From NCBI RefSeq assembly GCF_030409055.1, contig NZ_CP116619.1, forward strand, positions 777,628-841,627: a stretch of 64,000 bases of DNA. Direction: 5' to 3'. Positions 37,831 to 45,601 of this stretch are shown piece after piece. Positions within the stretch are counted from its first letter, which is position 1. The number at the start of each line of letters is the position of its first letter. The notes under the pieces are model-generated. The model ran no database searches. It saw only the letters and a program-made list of their open reading frames with translations, and was not told the DNA's origin. The stretch is from Trichocoleus desertorum NBK24. GTDB lineage: Bacteria > Cyanobacteriota > Cyanobacteriia > FACHB-46. Both the position numbers and the translations under genes were made by a program.

Positions 37831-39408
37831 TTATGAGGCAGAAGTCGCCAGTTGTTTCTCCGTCGGGGCGATCGGAGCTATCAAAGCTTCCTCTAAGTCA
37901 GCTCGGCCTAGCTTACTTTCGAGAATGCGCATTACCTCTCGACCAAAATCATTGGGATTTTGCTTCCAGGCTTGCAGACAAACCTCACCAAAGAACGAGC
38001 CCATAGGTTCTGGATTCCACAGCAGTTTCTTGGCGGTCCAAGGCATCAAGCTCATGGGGTCGTAACCAGCCTGCAAAATTCCTTTATCTAGAGCGTATTC
38101 TTCCAAATGAGTATGCGGTTGCAGGCCAATAAAGAAGATGGCAGGCTCTACCTTATCTGCGCCGAAGATACTCTCCAATTCCCGGTGATAGGCGATCGTT
38201 TGTCGAATCGTTTCAGGTCGTTCGTCAATTACATTAAACGAATAGTTCACAGAAACGACATCGTTAAAGCCCGCCGCCTTGAGGTCACGGCAGTTTTGCA
38301 GTACTGTTCGCAAGTTGTAGCCCATGCGCATTTTGCGAACTAGCTCCTGAGAACCGCTGGTAATGCCGATCTCAAAGTAATTCATGCCCGTTTTGACCAT
38401 CAGATCGCACAACTGCGGGTTCAGGTTGTCAGCTCGAATGTAAGCAGCCCAATGAACGTCCTGCATGCCCGAATCGACAATCTTTTGTAGCAGCTCGATC
38501 GCGTCATCAATGTATTTGCGGGCAGGAATAAACTGAGCGTCAGTAAACCAAAAGTTGCGAATGCCGCGATCGTAGAGTTGGCGCATTTCAGCCACCACCT
38601 CGTCGGCTGGATTCACCCGGACTTGCTTTCCTTCGACCACGGTATAGACGCAGTAGCAGCAGTTATGAGGGCATCCTCGCTTGGTTTGCACCCCTACATA
38701 AAAGTCACTCTCCTGGAAGTAGTACTCAAATTCGGGCCAGATGCTGTTGATGTAGTCGTAGTTGCAGGCCGTTTTCTGGATTGGTGTGGGCCACTCATGA
38801 ATCAAGCGATCGCGCGGTTTGGCTTCTCCCACGACATAACAGCGCTCATCTCGAAAGTCTTGGCCTCGAAGCAGCTTCTCCAGCAGCGTTTCACCTTCCC
38901 CCACAGACACAATCGTACCTGCGGGCAACTTCTTGCCTAACTGCTCATAAAAGACACTAACTGCTCCCCCACCCACCACGAGGCGAGCTTCAGGATGATA
39001 TTTTTGCGATCGCTTCAAACCACGCTTAATCAAGCCCAAATTACGCCAAAGTTCTGCATAGTAGGCACTGGTAACTCGGAAACCTCCCAAAGCCCCCCGC
39101 AGCTTCACAAAAGGGTTGCGAGCGTAGAAAAACTCAAAGGCATATTGCAGCGGATTGCCACCCCGACCGCCAACAGGCGCGTAAATCTGAATGTCTCGCC
39201 ACGAAAAAACTAGCAACGTCGGTCGAAACTGATCTACACAAGCATCCAATGCGGAAGCAAAATCTAGCGGCGGCACCGTTCCCAAATCAAAAACCCGTTG
39301 TTCTAAGTTGGGAAACAGCTTGTGCAGATGATCGGCTAGATAGACAACTCCTAGAGGAAAAATCGGATTGCAAGGAAGGCGAACGTAGAGAACTCGATGG
39401 TGCATCAC
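37831..39408 (-). CDS. B12-binding-type radical SAM protein, cyanobacterial high-light acclimation type
   Basis: A 525-residue protein. The N-terminal domain (about 1-190) has cobalamin-binding-like features such as NPIFPLGVVYLADHLHKLFP and VVGGGAVSVFYEQLG. The radical SAM domain has RGCPHNCCYC near residue 245 and FWFTDAQFIPARKY in the barrel. I recall a family annotated as photosystem II high light acclimation radical SAM protein with this opening; I have not verified that. The substrate is unknown. It is monocistronic with a 550-bp upstream gap shared with the divergent DUF1830 gene. Confidence 0.82.
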   Translation of the reverse strand: MMHHRVLYVRLPCNPIFPLGVVYLADHLHKLFPNLEQRVFDLGTVPPLDFASALDACVDQFRPTLLVFSWRDIQIYAPVGGRGGNPLQYAFEFFYARNPFVKLRGALGGFRVTSAYYAELWRNLGLIKRGLKRSQKYHPEARLVVGGGAVSVFYEQLGKKLPAGTIVSVGEGETLLEKLLRGQDFRDERCYVVGEAKPRDRLIHEWPTPIQKTACNYDYINSIWPEFEYYFQESDFYVGVQTKRGCPHNCCYCVYTVVEGKQVRVNPADEVVAEMRQLYDRGIRNFWFTDAQFIPARKYIDDAIELLQKIVDSGMQDVHWAAYIRADNLNPQLCDLMVKTGMNYFEIGITSGSQELVRKMRMGYNLRTVLQNCRDLKAAGFNDVVSVNYSFNVIDERPETIRQTIAYHRELESIFGADKVEPAIFFIGLQPHTHLEEYALDKGILQAGYDPMSLMPWTAKKLLWNPEPMGSFFGEVCLQAWKQNPNDFGREVMRILESKLGRADLEEALIAPIAPTEKQLATSAS

Positions 39409-39819
39409 AGTGTGGTGTTAAGAATTTTTGAGTCTCACAATCAAGCTTGGAGAAGAATTTTCAGGGTGGAATGAGCGGTTAAACCACCTGAAACCCAGTC
39501 AAGGCAAAGGAGGTTGCCTACATGGCACTGGCAGTTCTGGGTTCAAATCTTTGAAGACAAGCTCAACCACATCGGCATGTTTACATGAATTCTGAAAATT
39601 GTTTTATATAACTTTACGATACCATTGGCATTCCTAATTGGCATGGTGATTTTTCGCTCCCACTTAAAAAAGCTGAGCACTTGGTTCTGAAATAGAGCCT
39701 CCTAAATGCATTTGTAATTTTGTATCTTTAGCTTTGTAAAAGGTCTGTGAATTCTTTGTGAATTCTGGTCAGTTCAATAATTCAGCAAACACCCCAATCA
39801 GCAGCTTTCAACGCGATAT

Positions 39820-39843
39820 ATATCTCTCTCTCGATAGAGATAT
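39820..39843. promoter_or_regulatory. Inverted repeat, candidate operator
   Basis: ATATCTCT (39820-39827) and AGAGATAT (39836-39843) form a dyad with an eight-base centre, and the last base begins a TTGACA hexamer (39843-39848). It could be a repressor site upstream of the DUF1830 gene; the regulator is unknown. Confidence 0.35.
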
Positions 39844-39874
39844 TGACATAGGCATGGGATAGAGAAACTAGATG

Positions 39875-39916
39875 GTAGTCATGTTTACAGCTACCGGGGA
39901 TCGAGAGTGTTAGTGT
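39875..39916 (+). promoter_or_regulatory. NtcA-activated-type promoter of the DUF1830 gene
   Basis: GTA-N8-TAC is at 39875-39888 and is followed, after exactly 22 bases, by TAGTGT (39911-39916), which fits TAN3T. This is the canonical arrangement of class II NtcA-activated promoters. The transcript would begin about 35 nt before the ATG. Confidence 0.6.
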
Positions 39917-39958
39917 TCCGAATATAAGTCTACCTAAAGCGTTAAGCTCCTCAAAGTT

Positions 39959-40309
39959 ATGGCTCAACTCCTTGATCCAGTCCCATCTGACCAGCCCGAT
40001 CGGATTTTTTGCTGCTACGTTAATGCCACTAGCCAAATTCAGATTGCTCGGATTACGAACATAGCGAATTGGTATTTTGAGCGGGTCGTGTTTCCAGGCC
40101 AACGGCTACTGTTTGAAGCACTTCCAGAGGCTCACTTAGAGATTCATACAGGCATGATGGCCAGTGCTATCTTATCGGACACGATCCCCTGCGTTCAACT
40201 TTGGATTGAAGCTGAGGTATATCCAAGCATTGACGCAGTGGGTGAGCAGCTTAAAGAAGAGAAAAATGAAGGACTTAGCGTCACAGAATCTTTGGCGGCC
40301 ACAGCTTAA
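39959..40309 (+). CDS. DUF1830 domain-containing protein
   Basis: A 116-residue protein with a near-ideal DUF1830 core: CCYVNATSQIQIARITNI, then WYFERVVFPGQRLLFEA and LEIHTGMMASAILSDTIPC. The family is limited to cyanobacteria and its function is unknown; the domain is small, beta-rich and cytosolic. An NtcA-type promoter lies directly upstream, which suggests control by nitrogen status (inference). The last 25 residues are a charged tail outside the domain. A complete IS66-type element is inserted 67 bp after the stop codon and does not interrupt the gene. Confidence 0.88.
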   Translation: MAQLLDPVPSDQPDRIFCCYVNATSQIQIARITNIANWYFERVVFPGQRLLFEALPEAHLEIHTGMMASAILSDTIPCVQLWIEAEVYPSIDAVGEQLKEEKNEGLSVTESLAATA

Positions 40310-40368
40310 GGTAAATTCAGCCTGAGGAGTGATTGCAGATAAAGCAAGCTGAATTAAACAACCTGAAT

Positions 40369-40376
40369 GAGAAACT
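40369..40376. repeat. Left target site duplication of the IS element
   Basis: GAGAAACT directly precedes the left terminal repeat and is repeated exactly after the right end (41813-41820). Eight bases is the usual duplication length for the IS66 family. Confidence 0.9.
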
Positions 40377-41812
40377 GTAATTGCTCAACTAGGTTGACCT
40401 AAGCACGCCTTTGGTAGAAGATGATAAACTTTTGCCATGAAGGAACTGCCCCCTCTCGCTGGACTGAGTCACGCAGAAAAGGATGCCCTGATTCAAGGGC
40501 TGTGGCAGGAGTTGCAAACGTTGCGCTCAGAGGTCGAAAAGCTGAAGCAAAAACGGGTCAAGAAAACCTCCCGTAATTCAAGTTTGCCTCCTTCTCAGGG
40601 CTTCAAGCCAAATCAGAGGAGGGCTCAGTCCCCTGCCCTCAATGGTGAGGAAACGGGAAGTCACCGTAACGGTGGGCGAGAATTGAGCCAACAACCGGAT
40701 CAAGTCGTCGTTGCCCAAGCCAAGAGTTGTCCCCACTGTGGGGTCGAAGTGGAGCTATCAACACAACGCTTGAGCGGGACTTACGAACGCATTGAATTGC
40801 CGCCGATGACTCCTCACATCACCCGGGTTGAACGTTACGGCGGGACTTGCCAGTGTTGTCAGCAGGCGTATGAAGCGCCTGTTCCAGTCGGTTTGGAGCC
40901 AGGGTCTCCCTTTGGCACCAGTGTCGTGAGTTTAGTGACCTATCTCCGTTACAGCCATGCCATCAGCTATCAACGGCTGAGCCAGCTGATGAGTGAGCTT
41001 TACGGTCTCAGCCTGTCCGAAGGAGCGATTGCCAATCTCCTGCAACGGGTGCGCTCTCAGCTAGAAAACCCGGTGGCCAAGATTGTCGAACGTTTACGCA
41101 GTGCTCGTCTCGTCGGCAGTGATGAGACGGGGGCACGAGTGAAGGGGACCAACCAGTGGGAATGGGTGTTTCAGAACGACCAGGTGTGTTTGCACGTGAT
41201 TCGTCCCAGTCGTGGCAAAACGGTCATTGATACCGTGATGGCGGGGCATCAACCACAGGTTTGGGTGTCTGATTTATTCAGTGCCCAGACCGCCCATCCG
41301 GCGCACGACTGGCAAGTGTGTCTAGCCCATCAACTGCGCGATTGTCAGTATGCCATGGATGCGGGTGATGAGTTGTTTGCGCCCCGGATGAAATGGCTGC
41401 TCCTCAAAGCCATTGCCCTGCAACGGCGACGACACACCCTGGCTGCCTCAACCGTTCAGCAGTATTGCTCTCGATTTCGCGGCTTACTGCGGGAGATCTT
41501 GAATCTGCAACCCAAATCGCTCGAGGGACAGCGGTTGCTCAAACGCTATCAGAAGATTCGGGCTCATCTGTTGCTGTTTTTGACGGATGAGACAATTCCG
41601 TCAACCAATAATGCCAGTGAGCAGGCGTTGCGCTGGAGCGTCGTCTTTCGCAAGGTGACGAACGGATTCCGCTCGGACTGGGGAGCGGAGCTATTCGCTC
41701 AGGTGCGATCGCTTGTCAACACTGCGAAGCGTCAGGGCATTGCTGCCTTTGATGCCATTTCCCGTGCCCTTACCTCACAGCAGACAGATTGGCTACTGGG
41801 TTGAGCAATTAC
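40377..41812 (+). mobile_element. Complete IS66-family insertion sequence (1436 bp)
   Basis: The element begins GTAATTGCTCAAC (40377-40389) and ends with its exact reverse complement (41800-41812). The GTAA end is typical for IS66. It carries a single transposase gene and no accessory tnpA/tnpB (orf1/orf2) genes, as in the ISBst12 subgroup. Perfect inverted repeats and an identical 8-bp target duplication show that it is intact and inserted recently, between the DUF1830 and DUF4079 genes. Confidence 0.93.
40437..41804 (+). CDS. IS66 family transposase
   Basis: The 455-residue transposase has an N-terminal leucine-zipper-like helix (residues 15-45) with the lysine-rich KKTSRNSSLPPSQG segment, a zinc-finger region with CPHCGVEVEL and CQCCQQ cysteine pairs, and the DDE domain: VGSDETGARVKG (first Asp), WVSDLFSAQ (second Asp), and NNASEQALRW (Glu) near residue 395. 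All three catalytic residues are present, so the enzyme is probably active. The stop codon TGA lies within the right terminal inverted repeat, a compact arrangement common in insertion sequences. No frameshift is seen. Confidence 0.95.
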   Translation: MKELPPLAGLSHAEKDALIQGLWQELQTLRSEVEKLKQKRVKKTSRNSSLPPSQGFKPNQRRAQSPALNGEETGSHRNGGRELSQQPDQVVVAQAKSCPHCGVEVELSTQRLSGTYERIELPPMTPHITRVERYGGTCQCCQQAYEAPVPVGLEPGSPFGTSVVSLVTYLRYSHAISYQRLSQLMSELYGLSLSEGAIANLLQRVRSQLENPVAKIVERLRSARLVGSDETGARVKGTNQWEWVFQNDQVCLHVIRPSRGKTVIDTVMAGHQPQVWVSDLFSAQTAHPAHDWQVCLAHQLRDCQYAMDAGDELFAPRMKWLLLKAIALQRRRHTLAASTVQQYCSRFRGLLREILNLQPKSLEGQRLLKRYQKIRAHLLLFLTDETIPSTNNASEQALRWSVVFRKVTNGFRSDWGAELFAQVRSLVNTAKRQGIAAFDAISRALTSQQTDWLLG

Positions 41813-41820
41813 GAGAAACT
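41813..41820. repeat. Right target site duplication of the IS element
   Basis: GAGAAACT is identical to 40369-40376 and follows the right terminal inverted repeat. Removing the element and one copy restores a continuous intergenic region. Confidence 0.9.
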
Positions 41821-41919
41821 TTAGGAATTCCAATCTGTGGAAGTCCCACTTAATACATAGGTTAATTTCGCTGAAATGATGATAATAGGAAGACGAAAGT
41901 CATCAGCCTGTAAATAGTT

Positions 41920-42357
41920 TTGAATCTACCTTCGTTTCTCTGGCTTTGGAGAATTGCTGCCTGGTCAATGGGCTTCTCGCTTTTGGCCTACGTGCTTTTA
42001 GCCATGACTGGCGTCTGGATGTCCCAAGTTCGATCTACGGGCCAACCTCATCCAAACTGGTTGCGATCGCTGCACTACACCATTGGTAGAATTCTTGGTT
42101 TGCTAGTGCTGCTGTTGCTAGCGGTTGGCTTAGTCGGAACTGTAGGACACTACGGCTCTTTGGGCCATTCCAGCCATTTGCCCGCTGGCTTAATCGTGGT
42201 GGCTTTAGTTGCAATTTCTTTCTGGAGCGCCACCCAGATAAACCCTGAACGTAGTTGGGCGCGATCGCTGCACATCAGCACCAACCTAATTCTGTTCTTA
42301 GGGTTTATTTGGGTTTCGGTTACAGGCTGGAACGTAGTACAAAAATATTTACCTTAG
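41920..42357 (+). CDS. DUF4079-like integral membrane protein
   Basis: A 145-residue membrane protein with four predicted helices: about residues 8-30 (IAAWSMGFSLLAYVLLAMTG), 52-72 (IGRILGLLVLLLLAVGLVGTVG), 85-102 and 118-138. Histidines near the helix ends (SLHYTIGRILG, YGSLGHSSHLPAG, SLHISTNL) recall haem-binding cytochrome b561-like four-helix proteins, which is how DUF4079 is usually seen. Haem binding is inferred only. The start is TTG at 41920, with a possible internal ATG at codon 17. The IS element ends 107 bp upstream and may have separated the gene from earlier control sequences. Confidence 0.75.
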   Translation: MNLPSFLWLWRIAAWSMGFSLLAYVLLAMTGVWMSQVRSTGQPHPNWLRSLHYTIGRILGLLVLLLLAVGLVGTVGHYGSLGHSSHLPAGLIVVALVAISFWSATQINPERSWARSLHISTNLILFLGFIWVSVTGWNVVQKYLP

Positions 42358-42414
42358 ATAGAACTCAGGAAAAAACACCAGCCTTAAGTAGTAGGACGTT
42401 AAAGCCGTAACCTT

Positions 42415-42450
42415 CGTAAAAATCCCCCGCTTGGGGGAATGCCATTTACG
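42415..42450. other. Compound stem-loop after the DUF4079 gene
   Basis: An inner stem TCCCCC-GCTT-GGGGGA (42423-42438) is enclosed by CGTAAA (42415-42420) and TTTACG (42445-42450). No T tract follows. It could be a transcript end or a copy of a dispersed GC-rich hairpin. Confidence 0.4.
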
Positions 42451-42506
42451 GAATCTTCAGTAAATATGCTGAATATCTACTGATACGCTGCTCTAAATTT
42501 TCAGCT

Positions 42507-42776
42507 ATGTCTTACCGTCCTGTCTCCCGTGGGTTCGTGGTAATCGATCCAAATGGAATGCCTCTGCTAGAAGCATCTCAGCAAGGACGTTACGCTTTAG
42601 TGTTTTTAAGCCAAGCAGATGTAATTCGCTATCGCGAGCGAGTGACAGAAGTACGCAAGGCCGCTAAGCAGGATTATGCGATCGCTGCTATGCCCATGCA
42701 TCGAATTCAGCGCTTGCTCAATCAAGAAGAAGTAGGCTTCTGCGTCATCCAAAATTGGGATGCAGTTGCCGCTTAA
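42507..42776 (+). CDS. Small conserved hypothetical protein
   Basis: An 89-residue soluble protein with a mixed alpha/beta pattern: a first hairpin RGFVVIDPNGMPLLEASQQG, then ALVFLSQADVIRYRERVTEV, and a final strand VGFCVIQNWDAVAA. It has no signal peptide, membrane segment or known catalytic motif. I do not recognise a named family. The domain-like pattern and good codon use support a real gene. The 3' end faces the small STAS gene convergently, with 42 bp between them. Confidence 0.65.
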   Translation: MSYRPVSRGFVVIDPNGMPLLEASQQGRYALVFLSQADVIRYRERVTEVRKAAKQDYAIAAMPMHRIQRLLNQEEVGFCVIQNWDAVAA

Positions 42777-42818
42777 TGGGTTAGAGTTGCTTGCTCGGAA
42801 TTACTTGCCCAGAAGCCC

Positions 42819-43109
42819 TTACTTCTGTTTGAAGTGTTGTAAAACTCCTGAAATCTCTAAAATTACTTTGACCTGTGACTTCACGCCTTGCAGAGCGAAC
42901 TTAGCCCCTCTTTGGCGAGACTTCATGAGACCCTCTAGAATCACCCTGGTTCCGTCTGGATCAACAAACTGGGTTGCACTCAAATCAAGCACAACGCCTC
43001 CACCTGCTTGAATCTTTGCTTCCAGATCTTGGGCTAAAAACGTAGCGGTGCAGCAGTCAATCCGCTTCGGAGCACGAACAATTACAGGAACGGTTGCAGA
43101 GTTGGACAT
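42819..43109 (-). CDS. STAS domain protein lacking the phosphorylatable serine
   Basis: A 96-residue STAS-like domain (VIVRAPKRIDCCTATFLAQDL, cut for length; then GGVVLDLSATQFVDPDGTRVIL). Where antagonist proteins of the SpoIIAA/RsbV group have an Asp-Ser-x-Gly turn, this one has Asp-Pro-Asp-Gly, so it has no serine to phosphorylate and may act as a constitutive form or in another role. The ATG is preceded by GAGGTG seven bases upstream. It is the second STAS protein of the window (the other is at 31977-32321) and shares the same overall length; no kinase partner is adjacent. Confidence 0.8.
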   Translation of the reverse strand: MSNSATVPVIVRAPKRIDCCTATFLAQDLEAKIQAGGGVVLDLSATQFVDPDGTRVILEGLMKSRQRGAKFALQGVKSQVKVILEISGVLQHFKQK

Positions 43110-43372
43110 AGGACATCACCTCGTAGTCCTATCTAACCGCTATGGGCAGTTAACGCACATCCGTAAGAATCGGTTTGTATTCTAGGATACTCTTGGCCTC
43201 CTCCGTGTGATTGCGGCTGTTCTGTAACAGCTCAAGTTACATTTGAGGATGAGATAGCCTTCGAACTTTGCGTTTGAGCTTCACAAAATTGGCATATTCT
43301 GCACAGCGCAACAGCAAGAGTTAGCCTACAGTTGAGAAAGAGTATTCTTAAGAGCGATCGCGAGATTAAACT

Positions 43373-44017
43373 GTGTCTTCAGAATCCCCTACGCCTCTTG
43401 ATTTAGCCTCACCTTCTGTAGCATCACCTACCACATCATCGTCTGCAACCCCAAGCCAGTCTCCAGAACTAGCTAGCTTTGGCATCTCACCCTTGATCCG
43501 TCTGACCCTCCTAGGACTCTACGCAGCTTTAACGGTACCGTTGCCTTTTTTGACTCAAGTGACCAGTGCTCCTGTGCCCCCTGGGTGGCTTTGGATTGGC
43601 ATCACCCTTGGCGCGATCGCCCTTTACGCCGCCTTGAGTGAGCGGGTGGTATTAGACCAAGAGGGAATTCAAGTAACCTACCCCCGTTGGGTGCCTGGAT
43701 GGTTGCGGCGAGGTTGGGTACTACCGTGGAAAGAAGTTCAAGCTCTGAAGCCACGCTCTACTGGACAAGGAGGCTTGGTTTACTACTTCTTAAGTAAATC
43801 TGGCAAAGCTTACTTACTGCCCATGCGCGTCTCTAGATTTGCCAAGTTAGTGCAACAGGTGCAACAACAAACAGGCATTGATACAACCGATGTGCGGCCT
43901 CTGGCTCAACCCTGGATGTACTTGATCTTGCTAGGGTTGACGCTCATGTTATTAGCAGTAGACAGTTGGACGATTTGGACAGTTTGGACACAGGGATACC
44001 CCGCTCCCTTAAACTAA
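43373..44017 (+). CDS. Membrane protein with cytosolic PH-like middle domain
   Basis: A 214-residue protein from a GTG start. A serine/proline-rich N terminus (about 35 residues) is followed by two membrane helices (41-60 and 71-88), a soluble stretch (90-165; VVLDQEGIQVTYPRWVPGWL, WVLPWKEVQALKPRSTGQGG, YLLPMRVSRFAKLVQQVQQQ) resembling bacterial PH-like domains, and a last membrane helix (180-204). I do not know a name for it. It ends 11 bp before an ABC transporter ATPase gene on the same strand, so the two are probably co-transcribed; it does not look like an ABC permease. Confidence 0.7.
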   Translation: MSSESPTPLDLASPSVASPTTSSSATPSQSPELASFGISPLIRLTLLGLYAALTVPLPFLTQVTSAPVPPGWLWIGITLGAIALYAALSERVVLDQEGIQVTYPRWVPGWLRRGWVLPWKEVQALKPRSTGQGGLVYYFLSKSGKAYLLPMRVSRFAKLVQQVQQQTGIDTTDVRPLAQPWMYLILLGLTLMLLAVDSWTIWTVWTQGYPAPLN

Positions 44018-44028
44018 GTTGACGGTCT

Positions 44029-44805
44029 GTGGACGCCAAGATAGTACCCCTGCCAATGGAACAAACTGCCCAAATGCATTTGCAGCAGGTTAATTTAGCC
44101 GCTTCAGTGGGAACCCACTATCTCCTGCAAAACATCTCTTTTGAAGTGTTTCAGGGCGATCGCATTGTCCTTGTAGGGCCATCTGGGGCAGGCAAAACCT
44201 CCCTGCTGCGATTACTCAATCGCCTGATCGAACCCACTCAGGGAGCCATCTATCTAGACAACCAAGAAATTCGTCAAATTCCAGTCATTCAGTTGCGGCG
44301 GCAAATTGTTTTAGTGCCTCAAGAATCCAAACTTTTGGGAATGACCGTGGAAGCAGCGCTGACCTATCCCTTGACTCTGCAAGACCTGCCTCGCACCACC
44401 ATTACCCAACGTTTGCAGTACTGGCTAGAACAACTCAACATTCCCTCGGATTGGCTAGACCGCACCGAGTTGCAACTTTCGGTTGGTCAACGGCAAGTAG
44501 TCGCGATCGCACGAGCCTTGATGCTGCAACCCAAGATTCTGCTCCTTGATGAACCCACATCAGCGTTAGATGCAGGGCGAGCCGCGCATGTGCTCAAAGT
44601 GTTAACCGAGGTGGCAGAAAGTGGTCAAATCACACTCTTAATGGTTAATCACCAACTCGATTTGGCTCAACAGTTTTGTACCCGCCTCTTGTATTTACAG
44701 CAAGGCCGACTCCTCAAAAACATGCCAAGCCAAGCCGTAGATTGGGCCGACCTACGCCACACCTTAATTCAAGTAGAAACCGCAGCCGCCCAAGAGTGGA
44801 TGTGA
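44029..44805 (+). CDS. ABC transporter ATP-binding protein (FetA/YbbL-like)
   Basis: A 258-residue ABC ATPase. Walker A GPSGAGKT is at residues 50-57, the Q loop PQES near 97-100, the signature LSVGQ at 150-154, and Walker B ILLLDE at 170-175 followed by PTSALD and the switch histidine in VNHQLD. The short domain and LIEPTQGAIYLDNQEI style resemble the FetA/YbbL and PstB-like group. No FetB-type permease gene is adjacent; upstream is a three-helix membrane protein of unknown type, downstream a convergent regulator only seven bases away. The start may be GTG 44029 or ATG 44056. Confidence 0.88.
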   Translation: MDAKIVPLPMEQTAQMHLQQVNLAASVGTHYLLQNISFEVFQGDRIVLVGPSGAGKTSLLRLLNRLIEPTQGAIYLDNQEIRQIPVIQLRRQIVLVPQESKLLGMTVEAALTYPLTLQDLPRTTITQRLQYWLEQLNIPSDWLDRTELQLSVGQRQVVAIARALMLQPKILLLDEPTSALDAGRAAHVLKVLTEVAESGQITLLMVNHQLDLAQQFCTRLLYLQQGRLLKNMPSQAVDWADLRHTLIQVETAAAQEWM

Positions 44806-44812
44806 GCAAGCG

Positions 44813-45601
44813 TTAAAAATGGCGACCATCACTAGTAGCCATGCGGGAAGCAGCAGGTGCAGGCGGAACCCCTGGCCTCACAGATGAACGCTCCGACCCT
44901 AGCGGAGAGACAGGCGTTAAAACCTCTAAATTAAATCGATAACCAACGTTGCGAACTGTTTGGATTAAGCTGGGTTGGCGAGGATCTAGCTCAATTTTCT
45001 TGCGCAGGGACAGAACATGAGTATCGACGGTTCTAGGGTTATCGATTTCGTCGGGCCAAGCTCGACGTAACAACTCCGAGCGGCTTAAGGGAGAACCGCC
45101 CGCCTGAGCCAGAATGTAGAGCAAACTAAACTCTTGCGGGGTCAGATCAATAAACTCACCTTGGAAACGGGCTCGGCGTTGGACTAAGTCAATCGTGAGG
45201 TCTCCATACTCCAACTGTAGCGGGGCAATCACTGAGCGAGTGCGTCGAGTGAGGGCTTCGACTCTCGCTTGGAACTCCTGCATCCCAAAAGGCTTAGTGA
45301 GATAATCATCAGCCCCCGCTTTTAGGCCTTCTACAATATCTGCTTCTGTATTGCGAGCCGATAGCATCAAAATCATTGACTGCTGCTGTTGCTGCAACCA
45401 GCGACAAAACTCTAATCCATCTCCACCGGACAGGTCAGAGTCAAGAATAACTAAGGTGGGTTGGCGACTTTGGAACACCTCTCTAGCTTGGTGGATATCG
45501 GCTGATTGATGAACCCAGTAACCTGCCTGCTGCAGATGCCAACCGAGCAGCGATCGCAGGTGAGGGTTTCCTTCCACTATTTGAACACAGACAGCTCCCA
45601 C
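44813..45601 (-). CDS. OmpR-family response regulator with altered acidic pocket
   Basis: A 262-residue two-domain regulator. The receiver domain has the phospho-acceptor Asp54 (VILDSD), Ser81 and Lys103 (LTKPFG), but the usual Asp-Asp/Glu pair of the first loop reads VEGN (Glu10-Gly11), so the Mg2+ site is weakened. Residues 132-230 are an OmpR-type winged helix (FIDLTPQEFSLLYILAQAGG, RTVDTHVLSLRKKIE, IQTVRNVGYRF). A disordered tail of about 30 residues follows. No histidine kinase gene is adjacent. The identical-looking IVEGNPHLRSLLGWHLQQ start is familiar from cyanobacterial regulators, but I cannot assign a symbol. Confidence 0.92.
   Translation of the reverse strand: MGAVCVQIVEGNPHLRSLLGWHLQQAGYWVHQSADIHQAREVFQSRQPTLVILDSDLSGGDGLEFCRWLQQQQQSMILMLSARNTEADIVEGLKAGADDYLTKPFGMQEFQARVEALTRRTRSVIAPLQLEYGDLTIDLVQRRARFQGEFIDLTPQEFSLLYILAQAGGSPLSRSELLRRAWPDEIDNPRTVDTHVLSLRKKIELDPRQPSLIQTVRNVGYRFNLEVLTPVSPLGSERSSVRPGVPPAPAASRMATSDGRHF

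Larger units (their letters stand above)
39409..39958. other. Divergent regulatory region of the radical SAM and DUF1830 genes
   Basis: These 550 bases hold a structured segment (39492-39543: AACCCAG/CTGGGTT enclosing GGCAA/TTGCC), an inverted repeat ATATCTCT/AGAGATAT (39820-39843) running into TTGACA, and an NtcA-type promoter (listed separately). No gene is supported; a 106-codon minus-strand frame at 39782-40102 overlaps DUF1830 and is a shadow. Confidence 0.55.

Noticed and set aside
39489-39545. Structured segment ending in GGGTTCAAATC as a tRNA or cobalamin riboswitch
   Set aside because: No acceptor and anticodon arms can be drawn, and the CCAGTGCC string does not match the B12 box or the rest of that riboswitch.
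39782-40102. 106-codon minus-strand frame
   Set aside because: It overlaps the start of DUF1830 on the other strand, has no ribosome binding site and no recognisable domain.
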